Below, piece by piece: positions 7,837 to 15,914 of a stretch of 64,000 nucleotides of DNA. The translations under genes were made by a program, and so were the position numbers. Source of the DNA: Neoroseomonas lacus (GTDB lineage Bacteria > Pseudomonadota > Alphaproteobacteria > Acetobacterales > Acetobacteraceae); assembly GCF_014644535.1 (NCBI RefSeq), contig NZ_BMKW01000006.1:248001-312000 (forward strand), in the 5' to 3' direction. Positions within the stretch are counted from its first letter, which is position 1. Each line of letters starts with the position of its first letter. Under the pieces are notes generated by a model that saw only the letters and a program-made list of their open reading frames with translations, did not search any database and had not been told where the DNA came from.

Positions 7837-8272
7837 ACCTCCCCCACCAATGGCCTCAAGTCCTCTGGACACCGGGTTTCCGCCCTTGCACCGGGACAGA
7901 TCTGGTATTCGGCGGATGTTTCTGATATGTTCTTCGCGCCCAGGTGGCAAATGCGCTTGGTGCGTCCACAGCAAATAAAATCCTAAAATCTTAAAGTGCG
8001 TAAAATCACTATCTTAAGCTGATTCCTGGCCGGCAAGGCCCGCCGGCGCCGCAACGCTGTCACACAGCCCGACACCAACGCATGGCGTCGAGAGGCCCTT
8101 CGGCCGTTGGCGGGGTGGTTTGGAGGGGCGGAGCCCCCCATTCGCCGGTGCCCACACAGGCCATCGACCAGGGCCGCTGGCACAGGCCCGAGCGATTCCC
8201 TTGGGCGTGTCGGCAGCAAGCCGTGGTGGGGGAGGCCCCGAAAGGCGGGCAACGTCCACTTCCGAGGCGCCG
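7837..8272. other. 436-base gene-free spacer with an AT-rich patch
   Basis: No convincing gene lies between the converging AhpD-like and hyuB genes. The spacer holds a strongly AT-rich patch at about 7969-8025 (roughly one quarter G+C by count, in a genome near 70 percent), and a G-rich hairpin GGGGC-GGA-GCCCC at 8125-8137. A 103-codon open frame exists on the minus strand through the patch, but it is Arg/Pro-rich without domains and looks like translation of repeat DNA. Because both neighbours end here, the AT-rich patch is not their promoter. Confidence 0.6.
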
Positions 8273-9892
8273 TCACCGTGCTGCCGTCACCCAACCATTC
8301 GCGATGTCCGCCACCACCGCCGCGGGGGCGCGCTGCGCCGGGTCGCCATGCCCGCCGCCACCGGGCGTGGCGAGCGACACGGTGTCGCCGGCCTTCAGCA
8401 CGTATTGCCGCTTCGGATCGATCTTCTCGCCATTGATCTTCAGCACGCCCGGTGCGCCGTCCTGCCCGCCCTCAATGCCGAAGGCGGGGAAGATGGTGCG
8501 TTCGGCGAGGAAGGACACCGCGATCGGCGTCGGCGAGCGGCTTTCGAGCAGGATCTCCTGCCCCAGCCCGCCACGATGCCGGCCCGGGCCACCGCTATCG
8601 GGCCGCAGGCGCTTGTGGTGGATGCGCAACGGCGCGATGTGCTCGCTGATCTCGACCGGCGTGGAGGAGACGTTGGACGGCCAGGACAGGCAGGAGATGC
8701 CATCCCCCTGCACATTGCCGCCCATGCCGCCATTGAAGAAGAACATGTTGGCGTAGGGCTTCCCGGCGGCGTTCACGCCCGACTGGTTCATGCCCCACAT
8801 CGGCGAGCCGCAGGCGGCCATGACGCGCTCGGGCACGACCTGGCCGAGGCAGCCGAAGACCAGCATCGGCAGGTAGTGCCCGATGAGCATGCGCGAGCCG
8901 CCCGAGGCGGGGAATAGCGGGTTCACGATGCAGCCCGGGGGGGCGAAGAGGGAGATCGGCCGCCAGGCGCCTTCGTTGTTCGGCAGGGTGGGGCTGGTGC
9001 AGACCTTCACCCCGTACATCACCATCGCATAGGTGTAGCAGAGCGCGCAGTTGATGGCGCGGTCGACCTGCGCGTCGGTGCCGGTGAAATCGGCGGTGAT
9101 GGTGTCGCCCGTGATGGTCAGGGCGAGCTTGATGGTCACGGGCGCATCGAGCAGGCCGTCGGTCTTGAGCTCGCTGTGATAGGTGCCGTCGGGCAGCGCG
9201 GCGATGGCGCTGCGCATGGCGGTTTCGCAGCGGCGATGGATCTCGGCGGCGAGGTCCGTCAGGTCGGCGAGCTGCGCCTGTTCCATCAGGACGTGGAGGC
9301 GTTCCTCCATGAGGTCGAGGGCGACGACCTGCGCCCAGAGGTCGCCCATGGTCTGTTCGGGCGTGCGGACATTCTGGCGAATCATCGCCACCAGCGTGTC
9401 GTCGGTGACGCCCGCGCGCATCAACTTCAGCGGTGGGATCTGCAAGCCTTCCTCGAACACCTCGCGCGGTTCGGGGCTGCGGATCTTGCCACCGATGTCC
9501 GGGGCGTGAGCGGTCGACGCGCTGAAGGCGACGACACGGCCGTCGCGGAAGATCGGCTTGGCGACGGTAATGTCGGGCAGATGCCCGGTGCCGAGCCAGA
9601 GGTCGTTGGTGATCAGCACGTCGCCGGGCTGCAAGGTTTCGATCGGGAAGAAGCGGATGAAGTGCTTCACCGTCTCGGGCAGGGTGCCGATGAAGGAGGG
9701 GATGCTCTCGGTTGCCTGCACCAGCGATTGCCCGGAGGCATCGGTGACGACGCAGGAGAAGTCGTAGGATTCGCGCACCAGGGTGGAGAAGGAGGTGCGC
9801 ACCAGCGCCGCCGCCGCCTCATCGACCAGCGAGATCAGGCGACGCCAGAGAAGTTCGAGTTCGACCGCGTCGAAGTTGCGTGCGGTGTTCAT
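8273..9892 (-). CDS. hyuB: Hydantoinase/oxoprolinase subunit B (HyuB), copy 1
   Basis: This 539-residue protein is a full-length hydantoinase B/oxoprolinase domain protein. With HyuA it forms ATP-dependent amidohydrolases or carboxylases acting on hydantoins, 5-oxoproline, acetone or related ring compounds. Family landmarks are the N-terminal ELLWRRLISLVDEAAAALVRTSFS segment, the strand ITNDLWLGTGHLPD near 95-110, HAPDIGGK near 135 and the C-terminal Gly-rich ATPGGGGHGDP. The ATG overlaps the hyuA stop by four bases (ATGA), so the subunits are co-translated. The hydrolysed substrate cannot be told from sequence, and the cassette is about as likely to be a carboxylase or oxoprolinase as a hydantoinase. 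Confidence 0.9.
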   Translation of the reverse strand: MNTARNFDAVELELLWRRLISLVDEAAAALVRTSFSTLVRESYDFSCVVTDASGQSLVQATESIPSFIGTLPETVKHFIRFFPIETLQPGDVLITNDLWLGTGHLPDITVAKPIFRDGRVVAFSASTAHAPDIGGKIRSPEPREVFEEGLQIPPLKLMRAGVTDDTLVAMIRQNVRTPEQTMGDLWAQVVALDLMEERLHVLMEQAQLADLTDLAAEIHRRCETAMRSAIAALPDGTYHSELKTDGLLDAPVTIKLALTITGDTITADFTGTDAQVDRAINCALCYTYAMVMYGVKVCTSPTLPNNEGAWRPISLFAPPGCIVNPLFPASGGSRMLIGHYLPMLVFGCLGQVVPERVMAACGSPMWGMNQSGVNAAGKPYANMFFFNGGMGGNVQGDGISCLSWPSNVSSTPVEISEHIAPLRIHHKRLRPDSGGPGRHRGGLGQEILLESRSPTPIAVSFLAERTIFPAFGIEGGQDGAPGVLKINGEKIDPKRQYVLKAGDTVSLATPGGGGHGDPAQRAPAAVVADIANGWVTAAR

Positions 9893-11964
9893 GCGAGGCG
9901 CTCCGCCAGGATGGAGCCGTCGGGCAGCACGGTGATGCGCGCGCCCGGGCCGACGATGAAGGTGCTTTCGTTTTCCTCGAAGACGGCGGGGCCTTCGAGC
10001 TGCGTGCCGATCGGTACGGCATAGCGGTCATAGACCGGGGTGGAGACGGCGCCGCCGGCATCGGGGAAATGCACGTCGCGATGGCCCTTCAGCGCGGTGT
10101 CGCCGGCGCCAAGGCCGTCCAACCGCAGCGTGCCGCCGGAGCCCGGCATCGGCGCGGAGAGGGCGAGGCGCAGCGCGACGAATTGCGCGCTGGCACCGGG
10201 TGGCGTGCGGCCGAAGAGGGTGCGGTAGGCGGCTTCGAAGGCGGCGAGCACGCCCTCGGCCGTCAGCAATTCCGGCAGGGCGACGGTGATCTCCGAGCCC
10301 TGGCCGACATAGCGCATGTCGGCGAGGCGGCGGATGTCGCGGCGGGACAAATCGGCGCCGGTGGCTTCGACCACGGCGAGCGCGTCCGTCTCCAGCCCGT
10401 CGAAGATGCTGCCGACGACCGACCAATCGACATCGGACAGACGCACATTCAGCGAGGCAACGCGGTCGATGCGCGCGGGCGCCATCAACATGCCGATGGT
10501 GCTGCCCGCGCCGGCGCCCGGTGGGCAGACGACGCGCGTCACGCCGAGCTTGCGCCCGACATGCCAGGCATGGACCGGGGCGGCGCCGCCCGTCGCCAGC
10601 AGCGCGTAATCCTGCGGGACGCGACCGCGTTCGGCGATGGCGACGCGGGCGGCGCCGGCCATGTTCTCGTTCACCACGTCATGGATGCCGAAGGCGCCGC
10701 GCGACGCGTCCAGCCCCAGCGTGCCGGCCAGGGTGCCCAGGGCGCCGCGCGCCGCGTCGGCATCGATGGTCATCGCGCCGCCGAGGAAGAAGTCGGCGTT
10801 GAGGTAGCCGAGGGCGAGGTCGCTGTCGGTGACGGTCGGGTTCGTGCCGCCGCGGCCGTAGCAGACCGGGCCGGGTTGCGCGCCGGCGCTCTCGGGGCCG
10901 ACATGCAGCGTGCCGAGTTCGCTGCGCCGCGCGATGGAACCGCCGCCGGCACCGATCTCGATGAGTTCGACGGTGGCGATCTGCACCGGCAGGCCGGAGC
11001 CGCGCAGGAAGCGCTTGGTGCGCGCCGCCTCGAAGCCCCAGGCGACGAGTGGGTCGCCGTCATCGACCAAAGCGAGCTTCGCGGTGGTGCCGCCCATGTC
11101 GAAGGCGAGCACGCGGTCGAGCCCGGCATGGCGGCCGAACCAGGCACCGGCGAGCGCACCGGCCGCCGGGCCGCTTTCCAGCAGTTGCACGGGCGCGCGC
11201 TTGGCTTCGGCGACGTGCGTCAGCCCGCCGTTGGAGAGCATGAGGAACAACCCGCCTGGAATCCCGGCGCGCTTCAGCGCGGCTTCCAGCGTGTCCAGAT
11301 AGGTCTCGGCGATCGGCCGCACATAGGCGTTGGCTGCCGTGGTGACCATGCGCGGGTATTCGCGGATTTCCGGCGCGAGATCGCAGGAGAGCGACAGCGA
11401 CAGCGCCGGGAAGCGCCTGGCGATGGCTTCCGCCGCGAGGCGTTCATGCACCGGGTTGGCGTAGGAATGCAGGAAGCAGATGGCGAGGCTGGTGACGCCG
11501 GCGGCGACCAGCGATTCGACTTCGCGCAAGGCGGCATCGACATCGAGCGGGCGTTCGATGCTGCCGTCGGGGCCGAGCCGTTCCAGCGCCGGACGTCGCC
11601 AGGGGCGCGGCACCAGCGGCGCCGGCATCTCCAGGAACAGATCGTAGAGTTCGTATTTCCGTTCGCGCGCGATCTCGAGCACGTCGGTGAAGCCGTCGGT
11701 GGTGAGCAACCCCGTGGCCGCGCCCTTGCGCTCGATGAGCGCGTTGGTGAACAGCGTGGTGGCGTGCACGACGCGGCCGATGGATGACGGCGCGATGCCG
11801 CCCTTCTCCAGCAGGCGCATCAGCCCGGTGATCGCGCCACGCGACGGGTCGTCGGGCGTGGTGCTCTCCTTCCAGATCACCGCCCGGCCATCCTCGGGGT
11901 CAAGGATGACCAGGTCGGTAAAGGTGCCGCCAATGTCGATGCCAAGCGAAAGCGACGCAGCCAT
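9889..11964 (-). CDS. hyuA: Hydantoinase/oxoprolinase subunit A (HyuA), copy 1
   Basis: The 691-residue product is a hydantoinase A/oxoprolinase with the actin-like ATP-binding N terminus GIDIGGTFTDLVI (about residues 8-20), the HATTLFTNALIERKG segment near 68-82, a second phosphate-binding strand AFDMGGTTAKLAL near 290-302 and the C-terminal acetone-carboxylase-like region after about 500. It hydrolyses ATP to activate a cyclic amide or ketone handled with subunit B. It follows the receptor gene after 44 bases and overlaps hyuB, giving receptor-hyuA-hyuB order. The same order and lengths recur at 14196-19006. Confidence 0.92.
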   Translation of the reverse strand: MAASLSLGIDIGGTFTDLVILDPEDGRAVIWKESTTPDDPSRGAITGLMRLLEKGGIAPSSIGRVVHATTLFTNALIERKGAATGLLTTDGFTDVLEIARERKYELYDLFLEMPAPLVPRPWRRPALERLGPDGSIERPLDVDAALREVESLVAAGVTSLAICFLHSYANPVHERLAAEAIARRFPALSLSLSCDLAPEIREYPRMVTTAANAYVRPIAETYLDTLEAALKRAGIPGGLFLMLSNGGLTHVAEAKRAPVQLLESGPAAGALAGAWFGRHAGLDRVLAFDMGGTTAKLALVDDGDPLVAWGFEAARTKRFLRGSGLPVQIATVELIEIGAGGGSIARRSELGTLHVGPESAGAQPGPVCYGRGGTNPTVTDSDLALGYLNADFFLGGAMTIDADAARGALGTLAGTLGLDASRGAFGIHDVVNENMAGAARVAIAERGRVPQDYALLATGGAAPVHAWHVGRKLGVTRVVCPPGAGAGSTIGMLMAPARIDRVASLNVRLSDVDWSVVGSIFDGLETDALAVVEATGADLSRRDIRRLADMRYVGQGSEITVALPELLTAEGVLAAFEAAYRTLFGRTPPGASAQFVALRLALSAPMPGSGGTLRLDGLGAGDTALKGHRDVHFPDAGGAVSTPVYDRYAVPIGTQLEGPAVFEENESTFIVGPGARITVLPDGSILAERLA

Positions 11965-12008
11965 GATGTTCCTTGGACGCGGAGGGTCGAACGGGAAGGG
12001 GATTGAGG

Positions 12009-12995
12009 TCAGTCGCCGCGGATGCCGTTGGTCTCGACAACCTGGCGCCAGCGGGCGCGGTCGACGCGGATGCGTTCGGCGAAGGCGGCGCCGCTGTCGC
12101 CCAACGGGATCAGGCCACGATCCATCAGCCGCTGCGCGGTCTGCGGGTCGCGCACCGCGGTCGAGAACAGCTCGGACAGGCCGGCGAGCACATCGGCGGG
12201 CAGGCCGGCGGGGCCGGCCAGGCCGAACCAGTTGGTGAAGTCGAGCGTCGGGAAGCGCGCGGCGAGCGGCGTCAGTTCCGGCATCAGCGGTGTCGGTTCC
12301 TTGGCGGTGACGCCGAAGCCCTTGAGCTGGCCGGCGCGGATGGCGGGCAGCACTTCCGCGACATTGGCGACCATCATGTCGACGCGCCCGGCGGTGACGT
12401 CGAGCATCGCCGGCGCGCCGCCGCGATAGGAAATGTGGTTGAGCGTGATGCCCGCGGCATTGGCGAAGAGCAGCGCGCCGAGCTGGTTGATCGAGCCATT
12501 GCCGGAGGAGGCGAAGGTGGCCGCGCCGTTCTTCTCGCGCGCATAGGCGATCAGACCGTTGATGTCGGTGAAGGGCGCGTCGGGCCGCACCACCAGCGCC
12601 ATCGGCGTGCCGGCGAGGGCGATGACGGGCGTCAGGTCGCGGTCGAGGTCGAGCGGGATGGGGATGCCCGGGATGGCGGGTGCTACGCTCATCATGCCCA
12701 TGATGGCGCTGGCCAGCGTGGTGCCATCCGGCGCGGCGCGCGAGGCAGCCTGCGCGGCGATGAAGCCATAGGCGCCGCTGCGTACTTCCGGGATGACGCT
12801 GACGCCGCGCAGGCGCTGGGCGCCCTCGGCGACGATGCGCACCAGGATGTCTACCGCGCCGCCGGGCGGATAGCCGACCAGGATGCGGATGGGTTGTGGC
12901 GGCGTCCAGGCCGCGCGCGCGGATGCGAGCGGCGCCAGCGCGGCGGCGGCGCCGAACACGGCGCGGCGCGACAGGGGACGGAACGTGTCAGTCAT
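12009..12995 (-). CDS. Bug/TctC family tripartite tricarboxylate receptor, with hyu cassette 1
   Basis: This 328-residue protein is a periplasmic solute receptor of the Bug/TctC family, which delivers carboxylates or other small molecules to TctA/TctB membrane proteins. It has a twin-arginine-like signal (R10-R11, hydrophobic core, cleavage near A28) followed by the family strands PIRILVGYPPGGAVDI and the VVRPDAPF and ISYRGGAPAMLD segments. The ATG at 12995 is preferred because AAGGAGG lies six bases before it; a GTG six codons upstream would contain this site within the coding sequence. No tctA/tctB is present in the window. Its position at the head of the hyu cassette suggests it binds the hyu substrate. 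Confidence 0.9.
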   Translation of the reverse strand: MTDTFRPLSRRAVFGAAAALAPLASARAAWTPPQPIRILVGYPPGGAVDILVRIVAEGAQRLRGVSVIPEVRSGAYGFIAAQAASRAAPDGTTLASAIMGMMSVAPAIPGIPIPLDLDRDLTPVIALAGTPMALVVRPDAPFTDINGLIAYAREKNGAATFASSGNGSINQLGALLFANAAGITLNHISYRGGAPAMLDVTAGRVDMMVANVAEVLPAIRAGQLKGFGVTAKEPTPLMPELTPLAARFPTLDFTNWFGLAGPAGLPADVLAGLSELFSTAVRDPQTAQRLMDRGLIPLGDSGAAFAERIRVDRARWRQVVETNGIRGD

Positions 12996-13168
12996 GATGC
13001 CTCCTTGCTTCACCGTCCGGCCCAGCGTTCCCGTGCCGCCAGGTTGGCCCCGGCGGTGATGGCGCGGTGCATTTCATGCGCGCGCCGCATGGAAGGCGAA
13101 AGGTGCCCTCTCTGTGGCAGGCAGTGTTCGTCGGTTTCCGGGGGCTGGCAACCGATACTCCGTCATGC

Positions 13169-13191
13169 CTTCATGATGGATTGGAATGAAG
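13169..13191. promoter_or_regulatory. LysR-type operator CTTCAT-N11-ATGAAG
   Basis: A perfect six-base inverted repeat with an 11-base centre ends 13 bases before the LysR-family start. It fits the T-N11-A rule for LysR regulator boxes exactly. It lies in the 209-base region between the regulator and the divergent receptor-hyuA-hyuB operon, the classical place for a site that serves autoregulation and activation of the divergent operon. Confidence 0.7.
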
Positions 13192-13204
13192 TCGGACGTT
13201 GCCG

Positions 13205-14104
13205 ATGCGTCGCCACACCCCGCCCATCGCCGCCTTGCAGGCCTTCGAGGCCTGTGCGCGCCACCTGTCCGTCTCCCGCGCGGCGGAGGAGCTGCATTTG
13301 ACGCAGAGCGCGGTGAGCCGGCAGTTGGCAGGGCTGGAGTCGTTGCTTGGCGTGCGGCTGTTCCTGCGGGTGCGGCAACGCCTGGTGTTGACGGCGGCCG
13401 CGGCGTCCTATGCGCCGCAGCTGCGCTCGGCGCTGGCGCGGATCGAGAGCGCGACGCTGGAGGTGATGGCGCATCAGGGGGCGGGGGGAACATTGACGCT
13501 CGCGGTGCAGCCGACCTTCGGCACGCGCTGGCTGATGCCGCGACTGCCGCGCTTCCTCGCCGCGCATCGGCGCATCGTGGTGAATTTCCGCAACTACACG
13601 ACACGGCCGACACCAATCGACTACGACGCGGAGGATGTGGACGCGGCGATCATGCTGGACGCCGGGGCGCGGCCGGGTGTCGCGACGCATCTGCTGGTCG
13701 CCGATCTGCGCCTGCCGGTCTGCGCGCCGGCGCTGCTGGTGAATGGCGCGTTGGCGCGCGTCAGTGATCTCGCCCGGCATACGCTGCTGCAACACTCGAC
13801 ACGACCCCGCGCCTGGGCGGAGTGGCTCGCGATGATGGGGGACACGGATGTCGATGGCTTTCGCGGCCCGCGCTTCCACCACCACGCGATGGTCGCCGAG
13901 GCAGCGGCGCAGGGGATGGGGGTCGCGCTGATGCCGCGCTTCATGGTGGCGGAGGAACTCGCGGCCGGACGGCTGGTGGTGGCCTTCGACCGGGCGTTCG
14001 ATGCCGGGGAGGGGTATGTGCTGGCCTATCCGGAGGCCTCGGCAGACGTGCCGGCGCTGCGGCTGTTTCGGGACTGGCTGTTGGCGGAGGCGGCGGAAGG
14101 TTGA
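13205..14104 (+). CDS. LysR family transcriptional regulator (GcvA-like)
   Basis: The 299-residue product has an N-terminal winged helix-turn-helix (about 8-65, with LSVSRAAEELHLTQSAVSRQLAGLE as the recognition part) and a periplasmic-binding-type effector domain from about 90, including LAVQPTFGTRWLMPRLPRF typical of the GcvA subgroup. It should bind a T-N11-A site and respond to a small ligand. The ATG at 13205 is chosen over the TTG two codons earlier. It is divergent from hyu cassette 1 and precedes the 3' end of cassette 2, so it may control one or both. It is the only transcription factor gene in the window. Confidence 0.92.
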   Translation: MRRHTPPIAALQAFEACARHLSVSRAAEELHLTQSAVSRQLAGLESLLGVRLFLRVRQRLVLTAAAASYAPQLRSALARIESATLEVMAHQGAGGTLTLAVQPTFGTRWLMPRLPRFLAAHRRIVVNFRNYTTRPTPIDYDAEDVDAAIMLDAGARPGVATHLLVADLRLPVCAPALLVNGALARVSDLARHTLLQHSTRPRAWAEWLAMMGDTDVDGFRGPRFHHHAMVAEAAAQGMGVALMPRFMVAEELAAGRLVVAFDRAFDAGEGYVLAYPEASADVPALRLFRDWLLAEAAEG

Positions 14105-14153
14105 GGGGGCCTTGCCCCCTCAAGCTCCCCCACCAAAGGTCCGGGGCCTTTGG
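14101..14153 (+). terminator. Double hairpin repeat at the end of the LysR gene
   Basis: The first hairpin, TTGAGGGGG / CCCCCTCAA around CCTTG (14101-14123), overlaps the stop codon. A second perfect hairpin CCAAAGG / CCTTTGG follows at 14133-14153. The first hairpin plus the CTCCCCCACCAA that follows match the sequence after the AhpD-like gene at 7812-7850. It may terminate both the regulator gene and the converging hyuB copy 2. Confidence 0.7.
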
Positions 14154-14195
14154 AATGCCATCCTGGGTGCCGGCCCTTGCTGGCTCAGGCTGTCT

Positions 14196-15914
14196 TCAAC
14201 CTGCCTCGCCGCGACGCCGCTTCGTCGCCGCGGCATCCGGCTCGCCGCTGGCGGTCAGGATGACGCCGTAGTCGGCCTCGGCCTGTTCGGGTTCGATCAG
14301 GCCGTAGCGCACGTCGCGCGCGACCAGCGTCGGGTCGCGGGTGAAGGGGTCGCCATAGCCGCCGCCACCGGGCATCTCGACGATGAGCCGGTCGCCCGCC
14401 GGGATCACCTGGAGGCCCTTCACCTTCAGCGGCCCGCCCTGTTCGAGCGACAGCCGCCCCAGCCCGCCCGGCGCACCGCCGCTGCGCCCGCGCGCGGGGT
14501 ATTCGCCGCGTTCGAAACGCGCCTGGATGCCGAAGGCCGCCGCATCGCGGTTCTCGATTTCCATGCGCTGGCCGAGGCCACCGCGCTGCCGACCCGGCCC
14601 GCCTGAGCCGCGCCGGAATTCCTTCTTCCACACCACCAGCGGCGTGATCGCCTCGGTGATCTCGACCGGCACGTTGCGCACGCCGGACGGGAAGGGCGTG
14701 GCGGACAGCCCATCCTGCTTCGGCCGAGCACCGGCGCCACCAGAATGGAAGGTGGTGACGTTGAAGGCGCGCACCGCGGAGCCTTCGCTGCCCGTCAGGC
14801 CGTGGCCCGCGAGCAGGGAGAGGTTCCACAGGCTGGAGGTGCCTTCGGCGGGCACCGTGTCCGGCATCGCCTGGTCGAGGCAGCCATAGACAACGTCCGG
14901 CAGCATGTGGCCGATGACGGAGCGTGCATAGACCGCGGCAGGGTGCGGTGCGTTGACGATGGTGTTCTCCGGCGCGGTGACGATCACCGCATCAAGCGTG
15001 CCAGTGTTGTTGGGAATCCAGGGCGCAAGCGCCGCCTTCACGCCGAAGGCCGTGTAGGCATCCGTGTAGCAGATCGGGCAGTTGATCGCGTAGCGCGACA
15101 GGCCCGAGGTGCCGGTGTAGTCGACCAGCACGCGGTCGCCGGCGATGGTCAACGTCGCGGCCAGCGTCACCGGGGCTTCGAAGCCGTCGATCGTCATGCT
15201 CGCCGACCACGATCCCTGCGGCAGTTTCGCGATGACGTCGGCCATGGCGCGGCGGCTGCGGGTGATGATTTCCTCGCCGAGCAGTTCGAGGTCGCGCAGC
15301 TTGAACTCGCGCATCATCTCGACCAGGCGGGTGCCGCCCTTCTCGTTGCAGGCGATCAAGGCGTAGATGTCACCCACCACCTGGATCGGCTCGCGCACAT
15401 TGGCGCGCACCATGCCGAGCAGGTCGTCATTCATCTGGCCTTCCCGCGCGAGATACATCAGCGGGATGTAGAGGCCTTCATGGTAGATCTGCCGGCCTTC
15501 CGCGCTGACGCCGAGGCCGCCGATATCGACCACATGCGTGGTAGAGGCGAACAGCGCGACGGCGCGGCCATCGAGGAAGATGGGTGTGACCACCGTCAGG
15601 TCGAAGAGATGGCCGGTGCCCTTCCACGGATCGTTGGTGATGAGGATGTCGCCATCCTTCAGCGTCGCGGCCGGGAAGGCGTCGAGGAAATGCACCACCG
15701 AGCGCGCCATCGAATTGATGTGCCCCGGCGTGCCGGTGACGGCCTGCGCCAGCATCCGGCCCTTCATGTCGAAGACGCCGGCGGAGATGTCGCCGGCCTC
15801 GCGCGCCGCGGTGGAGAAGGCGGTGCGCACCAGCGTCTGCGCCTGTTCCTCGACGACCGAGAGCAGGCGGTTCCACAGGATCTGGATCTCGATCTCGCCG
15901 AGCGTGTTGCTCAT
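14196..15914 (-). CDS. hyuB: Hydantoinase/oxoprolinase subunit B (HyuB), copy 2
   Basis: This is a 572-residue hydantoinase B/oxoprolinase protein with the same landmarks as copy 1: EIQILWNRLLSVVEEQAQ at the N terminus, ITNDPWKGTGHLFD near 93-106, the Gly-rich GSGGPGRQRGGLGQ near 445-458 and the terminal EMPGGGGYGDPFTRDP. The sequence differs from copy 1 along most of its length, so this is an old paralogue rather than a recent duplication. Its start overlaps the hyuA stop by one base (TGATG). The tail ends in a basic stretch not seen in copy 1. The substrate is unknown and probably differs from that of copy 1. Confidence 0.9.
   Translation of the reverse strand: MSNTLGEIEIQILWNRLLSVVEEQAQTLVRTAFSTAAREAGDISAGVFDMKGRMLAQAVTGTPGHINSMARSVVHFLDAFPAATLKDGDILITNDPWKGTGHLFDLTVVTPIFLDGRAVALFASTTHVVDIGGLGVSAEGRQIYHEGLYIPLMYLAREGQMNDDLLGMVRANVREPIQVVGDIYALIACNEKGGTRLVEMMREFKLRDLELLGEEIITRSRRAMADVIAKLPQGSWSASMTIDGFEAPVTLAATLTIAGDRVLVDYTGTSGLSRYAINCPICYTDAYTAFGVKAALAPWIPNNTGTLDAVIVTAPENTIVNAPHPAAVYARSVIGHMLPDVVYGCLDQAMPDTVPAEGTSSLWNLSLLAGHGLTGSEGSAVRAFNVTTFHSGGAGARPKQDGLSATPFPSGVRNVPVEITEAITPLVVWKKEFRRGSGGPGRQRGGLGQRMEIENRDAAAFGIQARFERGEYPARGRSGGAPGGLGRLSLEQGGPLKVKGLQVIPAGDRLIVEMPGGGGYGDPFTRDPTLVARDVRYGLIEPEQAEADYGVILTASGEPDAAATKRRRGEAG

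Noticed and set aside
7983-8294. A 103-codon minus-strand frame through the AT-rich patch as a gene
   Set aside because: It is Arg/Pro-rich, overlaps the end of hyuB and G-rich hairpin DNA, has no domain and lacks a ribosome-binding site.
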